NCBI RefSeq assembly: GCF_052119585.1
Contig: NZ_JBGQOJ010000004.1
Span: forward strand, 124,001-188,000
DNA length: 64,000 bases
DNA from: JBGQOJ01 sp052119585
GTDB lineage: Bacteria > Pseudomonadota > Alphaproteobacteria > Rhodobacterales > Rhodobacteraceae
Direction of reading: 5' to 3'
Position 1 is the stretch's first letter, and each line of letters starts with the position of its first letter. A model generated the notes under the pieces. It was not told the DNA's origin and did not search any database. It saw nothing but the letters and a program-made list of their open reading frames with translations. Below are positions 25,801 through 33,730 of this stretch, piece after piece. Both the position numbers and the translations under genes were made by a program.

Positions 25801-26655
25801 TCAGATCGCCGACTTGCGGCTTTCGTCCAGATAGATCTCGCGCAGACGAAGGGCGACAGGGCCGGGTTTGCCTTCGCCGACCGCGACGCCGTCGATGGAC
25901 ACAACCGGCATCACAAAGGTCGAGGCAGAGGTGATAAACGCCTCTGCGGCATCCTTGGCCTCGTCCATGGTGAACGCACGCTCTTCCACTTCCATCTGGG
26001 CCTCACGCGCGAACCGCAGCACGGCGGTCCGGGTGATCCCGTGCAGGATCTCGTTGCCCAGATGGCGGGTGATGATCTTGCCGGATTTCGTCACGATATA
26101 GGCGTTGTTCGATGTGCCCTCTGTCACCAAGCCGTCCTCGACCATCCAAGCGTCATCGGCACCGGCGGCTTTTGCCATCATCTTGCCCATCGACGGATAC
26201 AAAAGCTGAACCGTCTTGATGTCGCGGCGGCCCCAGCGCTGGTCCTCGATGCTGATGACCTTCATCCCGGTCTTAACCATCGGGCTGTCGATCAGGGTCT
26301 TGGACTGGGTGAACAGGACAAGCGTCGGCTGGACGTCTTTGGGATAGGCAAAGTCCCGATCTGCGGCACCACGGGTGACCTGCAGGTAAATCATGCCCTC
26401 GGTCAGATCGTTCAGGCGCACCAGCTCGCGGTGGATGTCCAGCAGGTCGTCCATCGTGACGGGGCTTTTCATCTCTAACTCGTCCAGCGACCGTTGCAAC
26501 CGCGTCGCGTGGCCTGCAAAATCCAGCAGCCTACCGTCCAGAACGCTTGTCACCTCGTAGACACCGTCGGCAAACAGAAAGCCGCGATCAAAGACCGAAA
26601 CCTTGGCATCTTCTTCGGGCACATAGCTGCCATTGACGTAAACTGTGCGGCTCAT
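25801..26655 (-). CDS. dat: D-amino-acid transaminase
   Basis: This fold-type IV PLP enzyme of 284 residues transfers amino groups between D-amino acids and 2-oxo acids, giving D-Ala and D-Glu for peptidoglycan or recycling them. Seen are the N-terminal YVNGSYVPEEDAKVSVFDRG, the FADGVYEV motif, the probable PLP lysine in DIKTVQLLYP, and the VTEGTSNNAYIV motif. Branched-chain aminotransferase relatives share the fold, but length and motifs favour the D-specific group. The ATG at 26655 has AGGAGA upstream. It is followed by a terminator. Confidence 0.85.
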   Translation of the reverse strand: MSRTVYVNGSYVPEEDAKVSVFDRGFLFADGVYEVTSVLDGRLLDFAGHATRLQRSLDELEMKSPVTMDDLLDIHRELVRLNDLTEGMIYLQVTRGAADRDFAYPKDVQPTLVLFTQSKTLIDSPMVKTGMKVISIEDQRWGRRDIKTVQLLYPSMGKMMAKAAGADDAWMVEDGLVTEGTSNNAYIVTKSGKIITRHLGNEILHGITRTAVLRFAREAQMEVEERAFTMDEAKDAAEAFITSASTFVMPVVSIDGVAVGEGKPGPVALRLREIYLDESRKSAI

Positions 26656-26745
26656 TCTCTTCTCCTGTTGCCAAACTGGTGCTGCGGTCTTCGGACAATC
26701 GCGGCGTTCCGTCAAGCGCCGACAGCAGGCGATGCGCCCCGCAGG

Positions 26746-27609
26746 CTACAATGCGACGTGCTGCACTGGGGTATCCCCGCCCATCTCGTCCCACAGGGTC
26801 TCGATCCAGCCCTTGATCACCTGCGCCTCGTCCCACCGGTTCGACATCTCGCGCCCGTCGGGGCCGGTCATCGCGTATTCGGGTGGGCCAAGCTCGCACA
26901 CAAAGACGCAATCGCCCGTCGCATTGCGGTCGCGCCATCCCTCCAGCCCTTCCCGCCACCAGCCTTTGAACAGCTCCACCCATTTCCGGTGTTGCGGAAA
27001 ATCCAGTTGCAACTGGATCTGCTGGCGGCTGGCCACCCGCCCCTGAAAGCTGTCAGAGCGCTCGAGTATCCGCGACATCAGCCCAAGGTCGCGGTCCGAC
27101 AAGGGATGCCAGAACTCTCGGTCGACAACGTAATGCGACAGGTCGGCGCTGAGCCGCATGTCGGGGATCCGCTCCAGCAGTTGCAGCGTTGTGTAAAGGT
27201 CGTTGGTGATGCAGTTGCGATGCGTTTCGAACTGGATCGGCACGCCGACCTCCTGCGACATCTCCAGCCAGCGGCGGATCACCGGCTCCATCTCGTCCAG
27301 AGTGATCGGCATCACCTGTCCGATCACATCGACAAAGGGCGCGCCAAAGTCTTTGGCCAGCTCAAGGGTGTCGCGGAACCCCTCGACCGATTTCGGAAAT
27401 GCCACGATCAGCGGCGTTAGCCCGTAGGCCTCCAGATAGGGGCGCACCTTATGCGCCGCATCGACATCGGCGGCCCCCAGATCAATCGCCAGCCCGTCGA
27501 AACCGGCCTCTGCCACCATCTCGCACACTCTCGCATAGGAAAGCAGTTCACCGGTCTGGTCGTGTGGCTGCATCGCCCAAAGCGAGGTATAGGTTTTCAA
27601 TCGGCGCAT
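26746..27609 (-). CDS. sugar phosphate isomerase/epimerase-like TIM-barrel protein
   Basis: This 287-residue protein has the xylose-isomerase-like TIM-barrel pattern: GFDGLAIDLG near the N-terminus, QFETHR with a metal glutamate near residue 150, an ADLSHYV motif (Asp and His) near 180, and a final acidic CELGPPEY segment near 255. Such enzymes isomerise sugars, inositols or 3-oxo acids; the substrate is not evident. The ATG at 27609 has AAGGAG upstream, which rules out the 22-residue extension. It diverges from mcl1 and precedes the D-amino-acid transaminase gene by 90 bases. Confidence 0.75.
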   Translation of the reverse strand: MRRLKTYTSLWAMQPHDQTGELLSYARVCEMVAEAGFDGLAIDLGAADVDAAHKVRPYLEAYGLTPLIVAFPKSVEGFRDTLELAKDFGAPFVDVIGQVMPITLDEMEPVIRRWLEMSQEVGVPIQFETHRNCITNDLYTTLQLLERIPDMRLSADLSHYVVDREFWHPLSDRDLGLMSRILERSDSFQGRVASRQQIQLQLDFPQHRKWVELFKGWWREGLEGWRDRNATGDCVFVCELGPPEYAMTGPDGREMSNRWDEAQVIKGWIETLWDEMGGDTPVQHVAL

Positions 27610-27647
27610 GACGGGTCTCCTTTCGGAAAAGCCTAGCCACTGCTGCG

Positions 27648-27701
27648 TTGCGGCGCAATTATGCTGCAAACGCAAATCATCCCTTGAAGTTGGTTGCGCA
27701 A
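27648..27701. promoter_or_regulatory. TTGC/GCAA dyads in the mcl1 divergent promoter
   Basis: TTGCGGCGCAA at 27648-27658 and TTGCGCAA at 27694-27701 are perfect palindromes, and CTGCAAACGCAAA lies between them at 27664-27676. Short-chain-acyl-CoA regulators (ScfR/RamB type) of related bacteria are reported to use TTTGCAAA-like sites, so these are candidate operators for mcl1. Confidence 0.45.
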
Positions 27702-27755
27702 TATTCTACCGAAAGACCAAGCAAAAACGAAATATCGTTACCGAAAGGCCTTGAT

Positions 27756-28712
27756 ATGAGCTTCCGCATCCAGCCAACCGCCCCGGCCCGTCCGAACCGT
27801 TGCCAGCTTTTCGGCCCCGGCTCTCGTCCTGCGATCTTTGAAAAGATGGCAGGCAGCGCGGCGGATGTGATCAACCTTGATCTGGAAGACTCTGTTGCGC
27901 CATCCGACAAGGACAGCGCCCGCGCCAATGTCATCAAGGCGACGCACGAGATCGACTGGGGCAACAAATACCTGTCGGTGCGGATCAACGGCCTTGATAC
28001 GCCCTACTGGTATCGCGATGTTGTGGACCTGCTGGAACAGGCCAGCGACCGGCTTGACCAGATCATGATCCCCAAGGTGGGCTGCGCTGCCGACGTCTAT
28101 GCGGTTGACGCGCTGGTCACCGCGATCGAGCGTGCCCATGGCCGCGCCAAGCCGATCACCTTCGAGGTGATCATCGAATCTGCCGCCGGTATCGCCCATG
28201 TCGAGGAGATCGCGGCCTCCAGCCCGCGCCTGCAAGCGATGAGCCTTGGCGCTGCCGATTTCGCGGCGTCGATGGGAATGCAGACCACCGGCATCGGCGG
28301 CACGCAGGAAAATTATTACATGATGCAAGACGGCGCTAAATACTGGTCCGATCCGTGGCATTGGGCGCAAACTGCGATTGTTGCCGCCTGCCGCACCCAC
28401 GGGGTTCTGCCCGTCGATGGCCCATTCGGAGATTTCAGCGACGACGAAGGGTTCCGCGCGCAGGCGCGTCGCTCTGCCACGCTGGGTATGGTCGGAAAAT
28501 GGGCGATCCACCCCAAACAGATCGTCCTGTCGAATGAGGTTTTTACCCCGTCGGACGCCCAAGTGCTGGAGGCCCGCGAAATTCTGGCCGCGATGGAAAC
28601 CGCAAAGGCCAACGGCGAGGGGGCGACCGTCTATAAGGGCCGTCTGGTTGATATCGCATCTATCAAACAGGCCGAAGGGATCGTCCGGCAATTCGAGATG
28701 ATGCAAGGGTAA
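27756..28712 (+). CDS. mcl1: L-malyl-CoA/beta-methylmalyl-CoA lyase
   Basis: Mcl1 cleaves beta-methylmalyl-CoA to glyoxylate and propionyl-CoA, and condenses glyoxylate with acetyl-CoA, within the ethylmalonyl-CoA pathway for acetyl-CoA assimilation. The 318 residues are the expected length for the HpcH/HpaI-fold enzyme and contain PARPNRCQLFGPGSRPA, VINLDLEDSVAP with metal-binding Glu/Asp, EVIIESAAG, and SLGAADFAASMG. The sequence closely follows my recollection of the Rhodobacter enzyme. GAAAGG precedes the ATG at 27756. It is not a citrate lyase beta subunit, although it shares the fold. Confidence 0.92.
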   Translation: MSFRIQPTAPARPNRCQLFGPGSRPAIFEKMAGSAADVINLDLEDSVAPSDKDSARANVIKATHEIDWGNKYLSVRINGLDTPYWYRDVVDLLEQASDRLDQIMIPKVGCAADVYAVDALVTAIERAHGRAKPITFEVIIESAAGIAHVEEIAASSPRLQAMSLGAADFAASMGMQTTGIGGTQENYYMMQDGAKYWSDPWHWAQTAIVAACRTHGVLPVDGPFGDFSDDEGFRAQARRSATLGMVGKWAIHPKQIVLSNEVFTPSDAQVLEAREILAAMETAKANGEGATVYKGRLVDIASIKQAEGIVRQFEMMQG

Positions 28713-28814
28713 GGCCCACCAGAGCCAGCGAAACATCCCGTTTGCGCGACGCAAGACTGATCGCGCAGACCACCGCCCGAAAAGAAATCCAAAAAAAATC
28801 GCATCGGCGTGAAA

Positions 28815-28877
28815 CTTATGTATCGCGGCATCCGTATGTTCCTGTGATGCCTCAAAAACGGGGCACAGATACATAAG
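28815..28877 (+). promoter_or_regulatory. nested stem-loop leader before the DUF7282 gene
   Basis: CTTATGTATC at 28815-28824 pairs exactly with GATACATAAG at 28868-28877. Inside, GGCATC at 28827-28832 pairs with GATGCC at 28846-28851. The outer right arm overlaps the AAGGGAG Shine-Dalgarno, so the structure could gate translation. Confidence 0.5.
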
Positions 28878-28887
28878 GGAGCATTCA

Positions 28888-29301
28888 ATGCGCAAATTCA
28901 TTCTATCCGCTGGCCTCACTCTGATGGCAACCTCCGCATTCGCGGCAGGTCACGGGATGTCACCCGCCGTAGAGGCAATGGACCAATCCGCAGAAAACGG
29001 CATTGTCAGCGCCGATAAAATCGTCGCAGCCGAGAATGGCTGGATGGTCGTTCATCGCACCGACGCCGCAATGAAACCCGGCCCGGTTCTTGGCTATGCC
29101 CCGCTGCGCATGGGTGAAAACATGGACGTTGCGGCGATCCTGACAGACGACGTGAAAGCCGGCGACATGCTGATGCTGATGATCCATTCCGAGGCCGGCG
29201 GCACGCAAAAAGGTGTGTTCGAATACACATTGGGTGCCAAGGAAGACGGCCCGATCCGTATCGACGACAAACTGGTCATGGCGATGATCACGGTCAAGTA
29301 A
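28888..29301 (+). CDS. secreted DUF7282 domain protein
   Basis: This 137-residue exported protein starts with a signal peptide (MRKFILSAGLTLMATSAFAA) and has one beta-rich domain matching DUF7282, known mostly from haloarchaeal and some bacterial surface proteins. Typical parts are VSADKIVAAENGWMVVHR and LMLMIHSEAGGTQKGVFEY, the latter ahead of a DDKLVMAMITV end. No catalytic residues are evident; binding or structural roles in the periplasm are possible. It is monocistronic, with a structured leader upstream and a terminator downstream. Confidence 0.78.
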   Translation: MRKFILSAGLTLMATSAFAAGHGMSPAVEAMDQSAENGIVSADKIVAAENGWMVVHRTDAAMKPGPVLGYAPLRMGENMDVAAILTDDVKAGDMLMLMIHSEAGGTQKGVFEYTLGAKEDGPIRIDDKLVMAMITVK

Positions 29302-29342
29302 AGTCAGTCGCACAGACTTATTGCGTTCATAACGAGTGTATG

Positions 29343-29380
29343 GCGCCCATGCCGGATTTCCGGTGTGGGCGCGGTTTATT
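29343..29380 (+). terminator. terminator of the DUF7282 gene
   Basis: GCGCCCA at 29343-29349 pairs with TGGGCGC at 29366-29372, with CCGG/CCGG inside, followed by GGTTTATT. The T content is modest. Confidence 0.65.
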
Positions 29381-29416
29381 ACACGGCTTCGTTTGGCTGA
29401 TCGGTGCCGCTTCTGA

Positions 29417-29445
29417 TTGCAAATCCATGCGTCCCGTTTCATATA
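29417..29445 (+). promoter_or_regulatory. possible accA promoter
   Basis: TTGCAA at 29417-29422 and CATATA at 29440-29445 are 17 bases apart, 30 bases before the accA start. An overlapping TATACA at 29442 would need a 19-base spacer. This is consensus matching only. Confidence 0.35.
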
Positions 29446-29474
29446 CAAGGAATTGAACCCGCTTGGAGTGGAAC

Positions 29475-30437
29475 ATGACCAACTATCTTGAGTTCGAAAA
29501 ACCGCTGGCCGAAATCGAAGGCAAAGCCGAAGAGCTGCGGGCGCTCGCGCGCAAGAACCAAGAGATGGACGTCGAGAAAGCGGCAGCAGCGCTGGACAAA
29601 AAGGCCGGCGACATGCTGCGCGATATCTACAAAGACCTGTCGCCTTGGCGCAAATGTCAGGTGGCCCGCCACCCGGACCGCCCCCATTGCAAAGACTACA
29701 TCGAGGCGCTGTTCACAGAATATACGCCCCTTGCGGGGGACCGGAACTTTGCCGACGATCACGCGATCATGGGGGGTCTTGCCCGTCTGAACGGTCAGCC
29801 CGTCATGGTGATCGGCCACGAAAAAGGCAACGATACAAAGACACGGATCGAGCGTAATTTCGGCATGGCCCGCCCCGAAGGCTATCGCAAGGCGATCCGC
29901 CTGATGGATCTGGCCCACCGGTTCGGCATTCCTGTCGTGACACTTGTCGACACCCCCGGCGCCTACCCCGGAAAGGGTGCAGAGGAACGTGGCCAGTCAG
30001 AGGCGATTGCCCGCGCAACCGAGAAGTGCCTGCAAATCGGCGTGCCTTTGGTTGCCGTGATCATCGGCGAAGGCGGATCAGGTGGCGCGGTTGCGTTTGC
30101 CACCGCCAACCGCATCGCAATGCTGGAACATTCGGTCTATTCGGTCATTTCGCCAGAGGGCTGCGCGTCGATCCTGTGGAAAGACGCCGAGAAGATGCGC
30201 GAAGCGGCCGAAGCGCTGCGATTGACCGCACAGGATCTGACCAAACTGGGCGTGATCGACAAGATCATCCCGGAACCTGTCGGCGGCGCACAGCGGCACC
30301 GAAAAGAGACGATCACAGCGGTTGGCAAGGCAATCGAGGCCATGTTGAAAGACCTGTCGGGCAAGAAACCCGATGCGCTGATCAAAGATCGCCGTCAAAA
30401 GTTCCTGGATATGGGCACGAAAGTGCTGGCTGCGTAA
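29475..30437 (+). CDS. accA: acetyl-CoA carboxylase carboxyltransferase alpha subunit
   Basis: AccA and AccD transfer the carboxyl group from biotin to acetyl-CoA, giving malonyl-CoA for fatty acid synthesis. The 320 residues match the family, with the N-terminal YLEFEKPLAEIE, AYPGKGAEERGQSEAIA, and the oxyanion-hole-type GEGGSGGAVAFA near residue 200. GGAG lies 6 bases before the ATG at 29475, so the MEWN extension is rejected. It is converged on by plsC, with 17 bases between stops. Confidence 0.96.
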   Translation: MTNYLEFEKPLAEIEGKAEELRALARKNQEMDVEKAAAALDKKAGDMLRDIYKDLSPWRKCQVARHPDRPHCKDYIEALFTEYTPLAGDRNFADDHAIMGGLARLNGQPVMVIGHEKGNDTKTRIERNFGMARPEGYRKAIRLMDLAHRFGIPVVTLVDTPGAYPGKGAEERGQSEAIARATEKCLQIGVPLVAVIIGEGGSGGAVAFATANRIAMLEHSVYSVISPEGCASILWKDAEKMREAAEALRLTAQDLTKLGVIDKIIPEPVGGAQRHRKETITAVGKAIEAMLKDLSGKKPDALIKDRRQKFLDMGTKVLAA

Positions 30438-30454
30438 CGCAATCGGCTTGGGGG

Positions 30455-31189
30455 CTATCCTTTAACGACAAACCCCGCCTCTGCCATCAAGGCATTGGAT
30501 CGCGCCTCTACCAATGCTTCCAACTTGGTCATAAAGGCGGCTTTCGGCATTCCCGCAGGGATGCGCGGCAGAAATTCCACCACAGCGATCCCCGGCCTGC
30601 GGTAGATGCCGTGGCGCGGCCAGAAGACCCCGACATTGGTCGCGACCGGAACGCAGTCGCGATTCATCTGTTCGTACAGGACGCCGGTTCCCGCCTTATA
30701 GGGCTTTTTTGCCCCCGGCGCGACGCGCGTTCCCTGAGAGTAGATGATCAATTGACCCGGAGAAAGATTGCCCTTCTCGACATCGGTAACCATCTTTTGA
30801 ATGGCCAGCCCGCGCTTGCCACGGTTCACCGGAACGCATCCGATCCGTCTGGCGTATTGACCCAGGATCGGCGCGTAAAGCAGTTCTTGTTTCATGATGA
30901 ACTTGCCACGGGGCACGGCCCCGAAGATCATGATGATATCAAGGAAAGACTGGTGTTTGGCGGCGATCAGAACTTCGTCTTCGGGTGGGGTTCCGCGCAC
31001 CTCTGTGCGCAGGTTGATCATCCAGCCCGCGCTCCAGCAGACCCAGCGACAATAGGCGTGGCAGGCGGCAAAGGCCCCGTCGCGTGATGCGATGGCCCAG
31101 GGCAGATAGGCGATGGCGATGACCGGCATCGCCACATACATCGCGATTATGAAAAGGGCCGAGCGGACCCATTGGATAGCATACCCCAT
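30455..31189 (-). CDS. plsC: 1-acyl-sn-glycerol-3-phosphate acyltransferase
   Basis: PlsC adds the second acyl chain to make phosphatidic acid. This 244-residue membrane enzyme has an N-terminal hydrophobic anchor (SALFIIAMYVAMPVIAIAYL), the catalytic H-x4-D motif as HQSFLD near residue 80, the PVNRG motif, and SQGTR in place of the common PEGTR. The start overlaps the ftsX stop (TGATG), so translation is coupled. It is the last gene of ftsE-ftsX-plsC. Confidence 0.9.
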   Translation of the reverse strand: MGYAIQWVRSALFIIAMYVAMPVIAIAYLPWAIASRDGAFAACHAYCRWVCWSAGWMINLRTEVRGTPPEDEVLIAAKHQSFLDIIMIFGAVPRGKFIMKQELLYAPILGQYARRIGCVPVNRGKRGLAIQKMVTDVEKGNLSPGQLIIYSQGTRVAPGAKKPYKAGTGVLYEQMNRDCVPVATNVGVFWPRHGIYRRPGIAVVEFLPRIPAGMPKAAFMTKLEALVEARSNALMAEAGFVVKG

Positions 31190-32094
31190 CAAGCAAGCTC
31201 CTTCAGCATACGCAGGGCCGCAGCACGCGTGGCCCAAAAGGCAACAACCGCAGCCATCGGCGGAATGACCAGCGGCCAAAGCCAGTGAGCGCCCTGAAAC
31301 CCGAGACCTGTCAAAAAGCTGCCCGCGCTTTGCGCCGACGGCAGCAGTGACACCGCCAGCAGCCCCGCCAGCGTTCCAATGGCGGCCCCCGTCAGTGTGC
31401 GCAGCGTAAAGCGCCGCACAAAGGCCCGCGCGATGTAGATGTCGCGCGCGCCGACCAGCCGCAGCACCCGGATCACGCGGGCATTGGCGGACAACGCCGC
31501 ATTGGCCGCCAGCATGATCATTGCGCCGGTCGCCAGCCCGATCAGGCCAATCGACAACAGCCCCAGCAGGCGCAGACGCCCCGCCGCACGGATCAGGGGT
31601 TCGCGCCAGCGGGTGTGGTCGTCCAGCACGGCACCGGGCACCTCTGCGGCAAGTCGCAGGCGCAGGCCGTCGGCGTCATACCCGTCGCCCTGTTCGATCA
31701 CTTCGATCAACTGCGGGATCGGCAATGCATCAAGCGGCAGATCAGGCCCGAACCACGGCTCTAGCAGTTTGCGTTGTTCCTCTTCGGTCAGGGCACGCGC
31801 GCCCGCGATCCCCGGGGTGGTTTCCAGCACCGCGATCGCCGCGCTGGTCTGCGCCGCCATCTGGTCCTGCGGGGCGGAGATACGCAGGGTCGATGTCTGC
31901 GCAAGCTCCGATGCCCAGCGATCTGCCAGGCGTCCCGTCGCAAGGGACAACGCCAAAGCGAAAACCGTCAAAAACGCCATTGCGCCCGCCGTGAACAACG
32001 TCAGCCAGGCGGTATACCCCGTGGGCGGGACAACGCGGTCGGCTTGATGATCCCCCGCCAGAAAATCGGCAATCGCTGCAAAAACAGGTTTCAA
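31189..32094 (-). CDS. ftsX: cell division protein FtsX
   Basis: FtsX is the membrane part of FtsEX, an ABC-like complex that activates peptidoglycan hydrolases at the septum. The 301 residues show an N-terminal helix (LTLFTAGAMAFLTVFALALS), a periplasmic domain of roughly 120 residues, and three further helices (RLLGLLSIGLIGLATGAMIM and two near the C-terminus), the usual four-helix layout. It overlaps ftsE by 4 bases and plsC by 1 base. The activated hydrolase or adaptor is not in this window. Confidence 0.88.
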   Translation of the reverse strand: MKPVFAAIADFLAGDHQADRVVPPTGYTAWLTLFTAGAMAFLTVFALALSLATGRLADRWASELAQTSTLRISAPQDQMAAQTSAAIAVLETTPGIAGARALTEEEQRKLLEPWFGPDLPLDALPIPQLIEVIEQGDGYDADGLRLRLAAEVPGAVLDDHTRWREPLIRAAGRLRLLGLLSIGLIGLATGAMIMLAANAALSANARVIRVLRLVGARDIYIARAFVRRFTLRTLTGAAIGTLAGLLAVSLLPSAQSAGSFLTGLGFQGAHWLWPLVIPPMAAVVAFWATRAAALRMLKELA

Positions 32095-32768
32095 AGATCG
32101 GACCCCGCAAGCTGTAGCCGACGGTTCTTTATCCGCAGCACCCGCGCGTTCAACTGTGCCTTGGCGGTGCGGATCAGCGTCAGGTCGTGGGTCGCCACGA
32201 CAATCGTCTTGCCCATCTTGTTCAGCTCCACCAGCAGCGTCAGCAGCCGCAGCGACATTTCCCAGTCGATGTTGCCTGTCGGCTCATCCGCAAGGATGAT
32301 GTCGGGCGACATGATCAGGGCACGGGCAAGGGCGGCGCGTTGCCGCTCTCCGCCCGACAGTTGCGGCGGCAGCGCGTTCTTGTGCCGGGTCAACCCGACC
32401 CACGTCAAAAGCTGGATCAGGTTTTCGGCCTCGGCGCTTGGGTCACGTCCGGCAACCGTCAGCGGCAGCGCCACGTTTTCGGCAAGCGGCAGGTGGTCCA
32501 GAAATTCGCAATCCTGATGCACAACACCGATGCGCCGCCGGTTGCGGGCAATATCGTCGCGGTCCATCGTGCGGGTGTCCTGACCGAAAACCTGCACATC
32601 CCCGGACGTGGCGAACAACCCCATGTAACACAGTTTCAGGAACGTGGACTTGCCTGACCCCGACGGCCCCGTCAGAAAATGAAACGAACCGGGTGCCAGT
32701 TTCAACGAAATATCGGACAGAAGCTCCCCCCCGCCATAGCTATAGGCCACGTTCTGAAGCTCGATCAC
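32091..32768 (-). CDS. ftsE: cell division ATP-binding protein FtsE
   Basis: FtsE is the cytoplasmic ATPase of FtsEX. The 225 residues contain Walker A GPSGSGKST near residue 36, the Q-loop VVHQDCEFLDHLP, the signature LSGGERQRAALARAL, Walker B IILADEPTGN and the H-loop ATHD. The start is taken as GTG at 32768, where AGGAG lies 8-9 bases upstream; a GTG nine codons earlier is possible. It heads ftsE-ftsX-plsC and diverges from the zinc-ribbon gene. Confidence 0.92.
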   Translation of the reverse strand: MIELQNVAYSYGGGELLSDISLKLAPGSFHFLTGPSGSGKSTFLKLCYMGLFATSGDVQVFGQDTRTMDRDDIARNRRRIGVVHQDCEFLDHLPLAENVALPLTVAGRDPSAEAENLIQLLTWVGLTRHKNALPPQLSGGERQRAALARALIMSPDIILADEPTGNIDWEMSLRLLTLLVELNKMGKTIVVATHDLTLIRTAKAQLNARVLRIKNRRLQLAGSDL

Positions 32769-32814
32769 GACGGTTTCTCCTATACCCTGCCCCACTTTTG
32801 ACGGAGGAAGGACG

Positions 32815-32955
32815 ATGTTTCAATCACGCATGCGAGCAATTGTTTGGATATTCGCCATGTGCTTGATAGAACAAGCATTAACAAGGTGGTATAACCACCC
32901 AAACACTAGCAATCGGGACAGGGGGCGAAATGCGGCTGATTTGCCCAAATTGTGA
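32815..32955 (+). CDS. candidate 46-residue small ORF in the ftsE/zinc-ribbon gap
   Basis: An ATG at 32815 follows a strong GGAGGAAGG Shine-Dalgarno and opens 46 codons, overlapping the zinc-ribbon gene start by 26 bases in another frame. The predicted start MFQSRMRAIVWIFAMCLIEQ is hydrophobic, which is compatible with a small membrane peptide, followed by a polar tail. No family is recognised. The overlap would permit translational coupling. It may also be a chance frame. Confidence 0.25.
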   Translation: MFQSRMRAIVWIFAMCLIEQALTRWYNHPNTSNRDRGRNAADLPKL

Positions 32956-33730
32956 TGCGCAGTATGAAGTCGGGGATGGTGTCATTCCCGATGAAGGTCG
33001 GGATGTGCAATGTTCGAATTGCGGACAGACATGGTTCCAGCGGTCCGCGCGCATGGATGCAGAGCTTGCAGAAGAGCTTGACGTCAGCGCCGAAACCAAA
33101 GACTGGGCTGCCCCCGACGCCGGTGCAAGCACAGAAATCCCGATGGAAATCGATTACGACGAGGACGAAGAGCCCGCCCCGACCCCCGTAGCCGCCCCGC
33201 CCCGCCGCGCATTGGACGAAAGCGTGCTTGGCGTTCTGCGCGAAGAGGCAGAACTGGAAACACGTGCCCGCCGCACCCATACGGCAGAGCCGCTGGAAAC
33301 CCAGCCCGATCTGGGTCTGGAAGACACCGACAAGGGCGTCGGTTCCGGGCAGGCCACGACCAGAGAGCGTATGGCGAAAATGCGGGGGATCGAAGATGAT
33401 GAACCCGTCGTGCCAACGCGCCGCGATCTTTTACCGGATATTGAGGAAATAAATTCGACCCTCCGGGCAACGTCGGATCGCAAAGGCGCATCTGCCGCCA
33501 AAGACGCGGATGTAGATGCCGGTTCCAGATCCGGGTTCCGCTTGGGATTCGGGTTGATGACGATGTTGACCGCGATCTTGATGGGGCTTTACGCCTATGC
33601 CCCCCGGGTCATCGAGGTTGTGCCCGCGTCAGAGCCGGTGATGGTCGAGTTTGTCGAAAAGGTGAACGTCGCCCGACGCTGGCTGGACCAGACCGTGCAG
33701 AACACCGTCGGCGGCATCAACGGCGGCTGA
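32930..33730 (+). CDS. zinc-ribbon (MJ0042-type) membrane protein
   Basis: This 266-residue protein has an N-terminal zinc ribbon with Cys5, Cys8, Cys28 and Cys31 in the MJ0042 pattern (ICPNCDAQYEV, then CSNCGQTWF). A long acidic, low-complexity linker follows (about 45-195), then one membrane helix near 202-225 (GFGLMTMLTAILMGLYAYAP) and a short periplasmic tail. This layout is common in alphaproteobacteria and suggests a membrane-tethered cytoplasmic sensor or scaffold; no function is proven. AGGGGG precedes the ATG. Its stop abuts the convergent TIGR02302 stop (TGATCA). Confidence 0.8.
   Translation: MRLICPNCDAQYEVGDGVIPDEGRDVQCSNCGQTWFQRSARMDAELAEELDVSAETKDWAAPDAGASTEIPMEIDYDEDEEPAPTPVAAPPRRALDESVLGVLREEAELETRARRTHTAEPLETQPDLGLEDTDKGVGSGQATTRERMAKMRGIEDDEPVVPTRRDLLPDIEEINSTLRATSDRKGASAAKDADVDAGSRSGFRLGFGLMTMLTAILMGLYAYAPRVIEVVPASEPVMVEFVEKVNVARRWLDQTVQNTVGGINGG

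Noticed and set aside
27756..28712. Citrate lyase beta (citE) as partner for citF
   Set aside because: The sequence follows mcl1 of the ethylmalonyl-CoA pathway in length and motifs, so it is not the missing citE.
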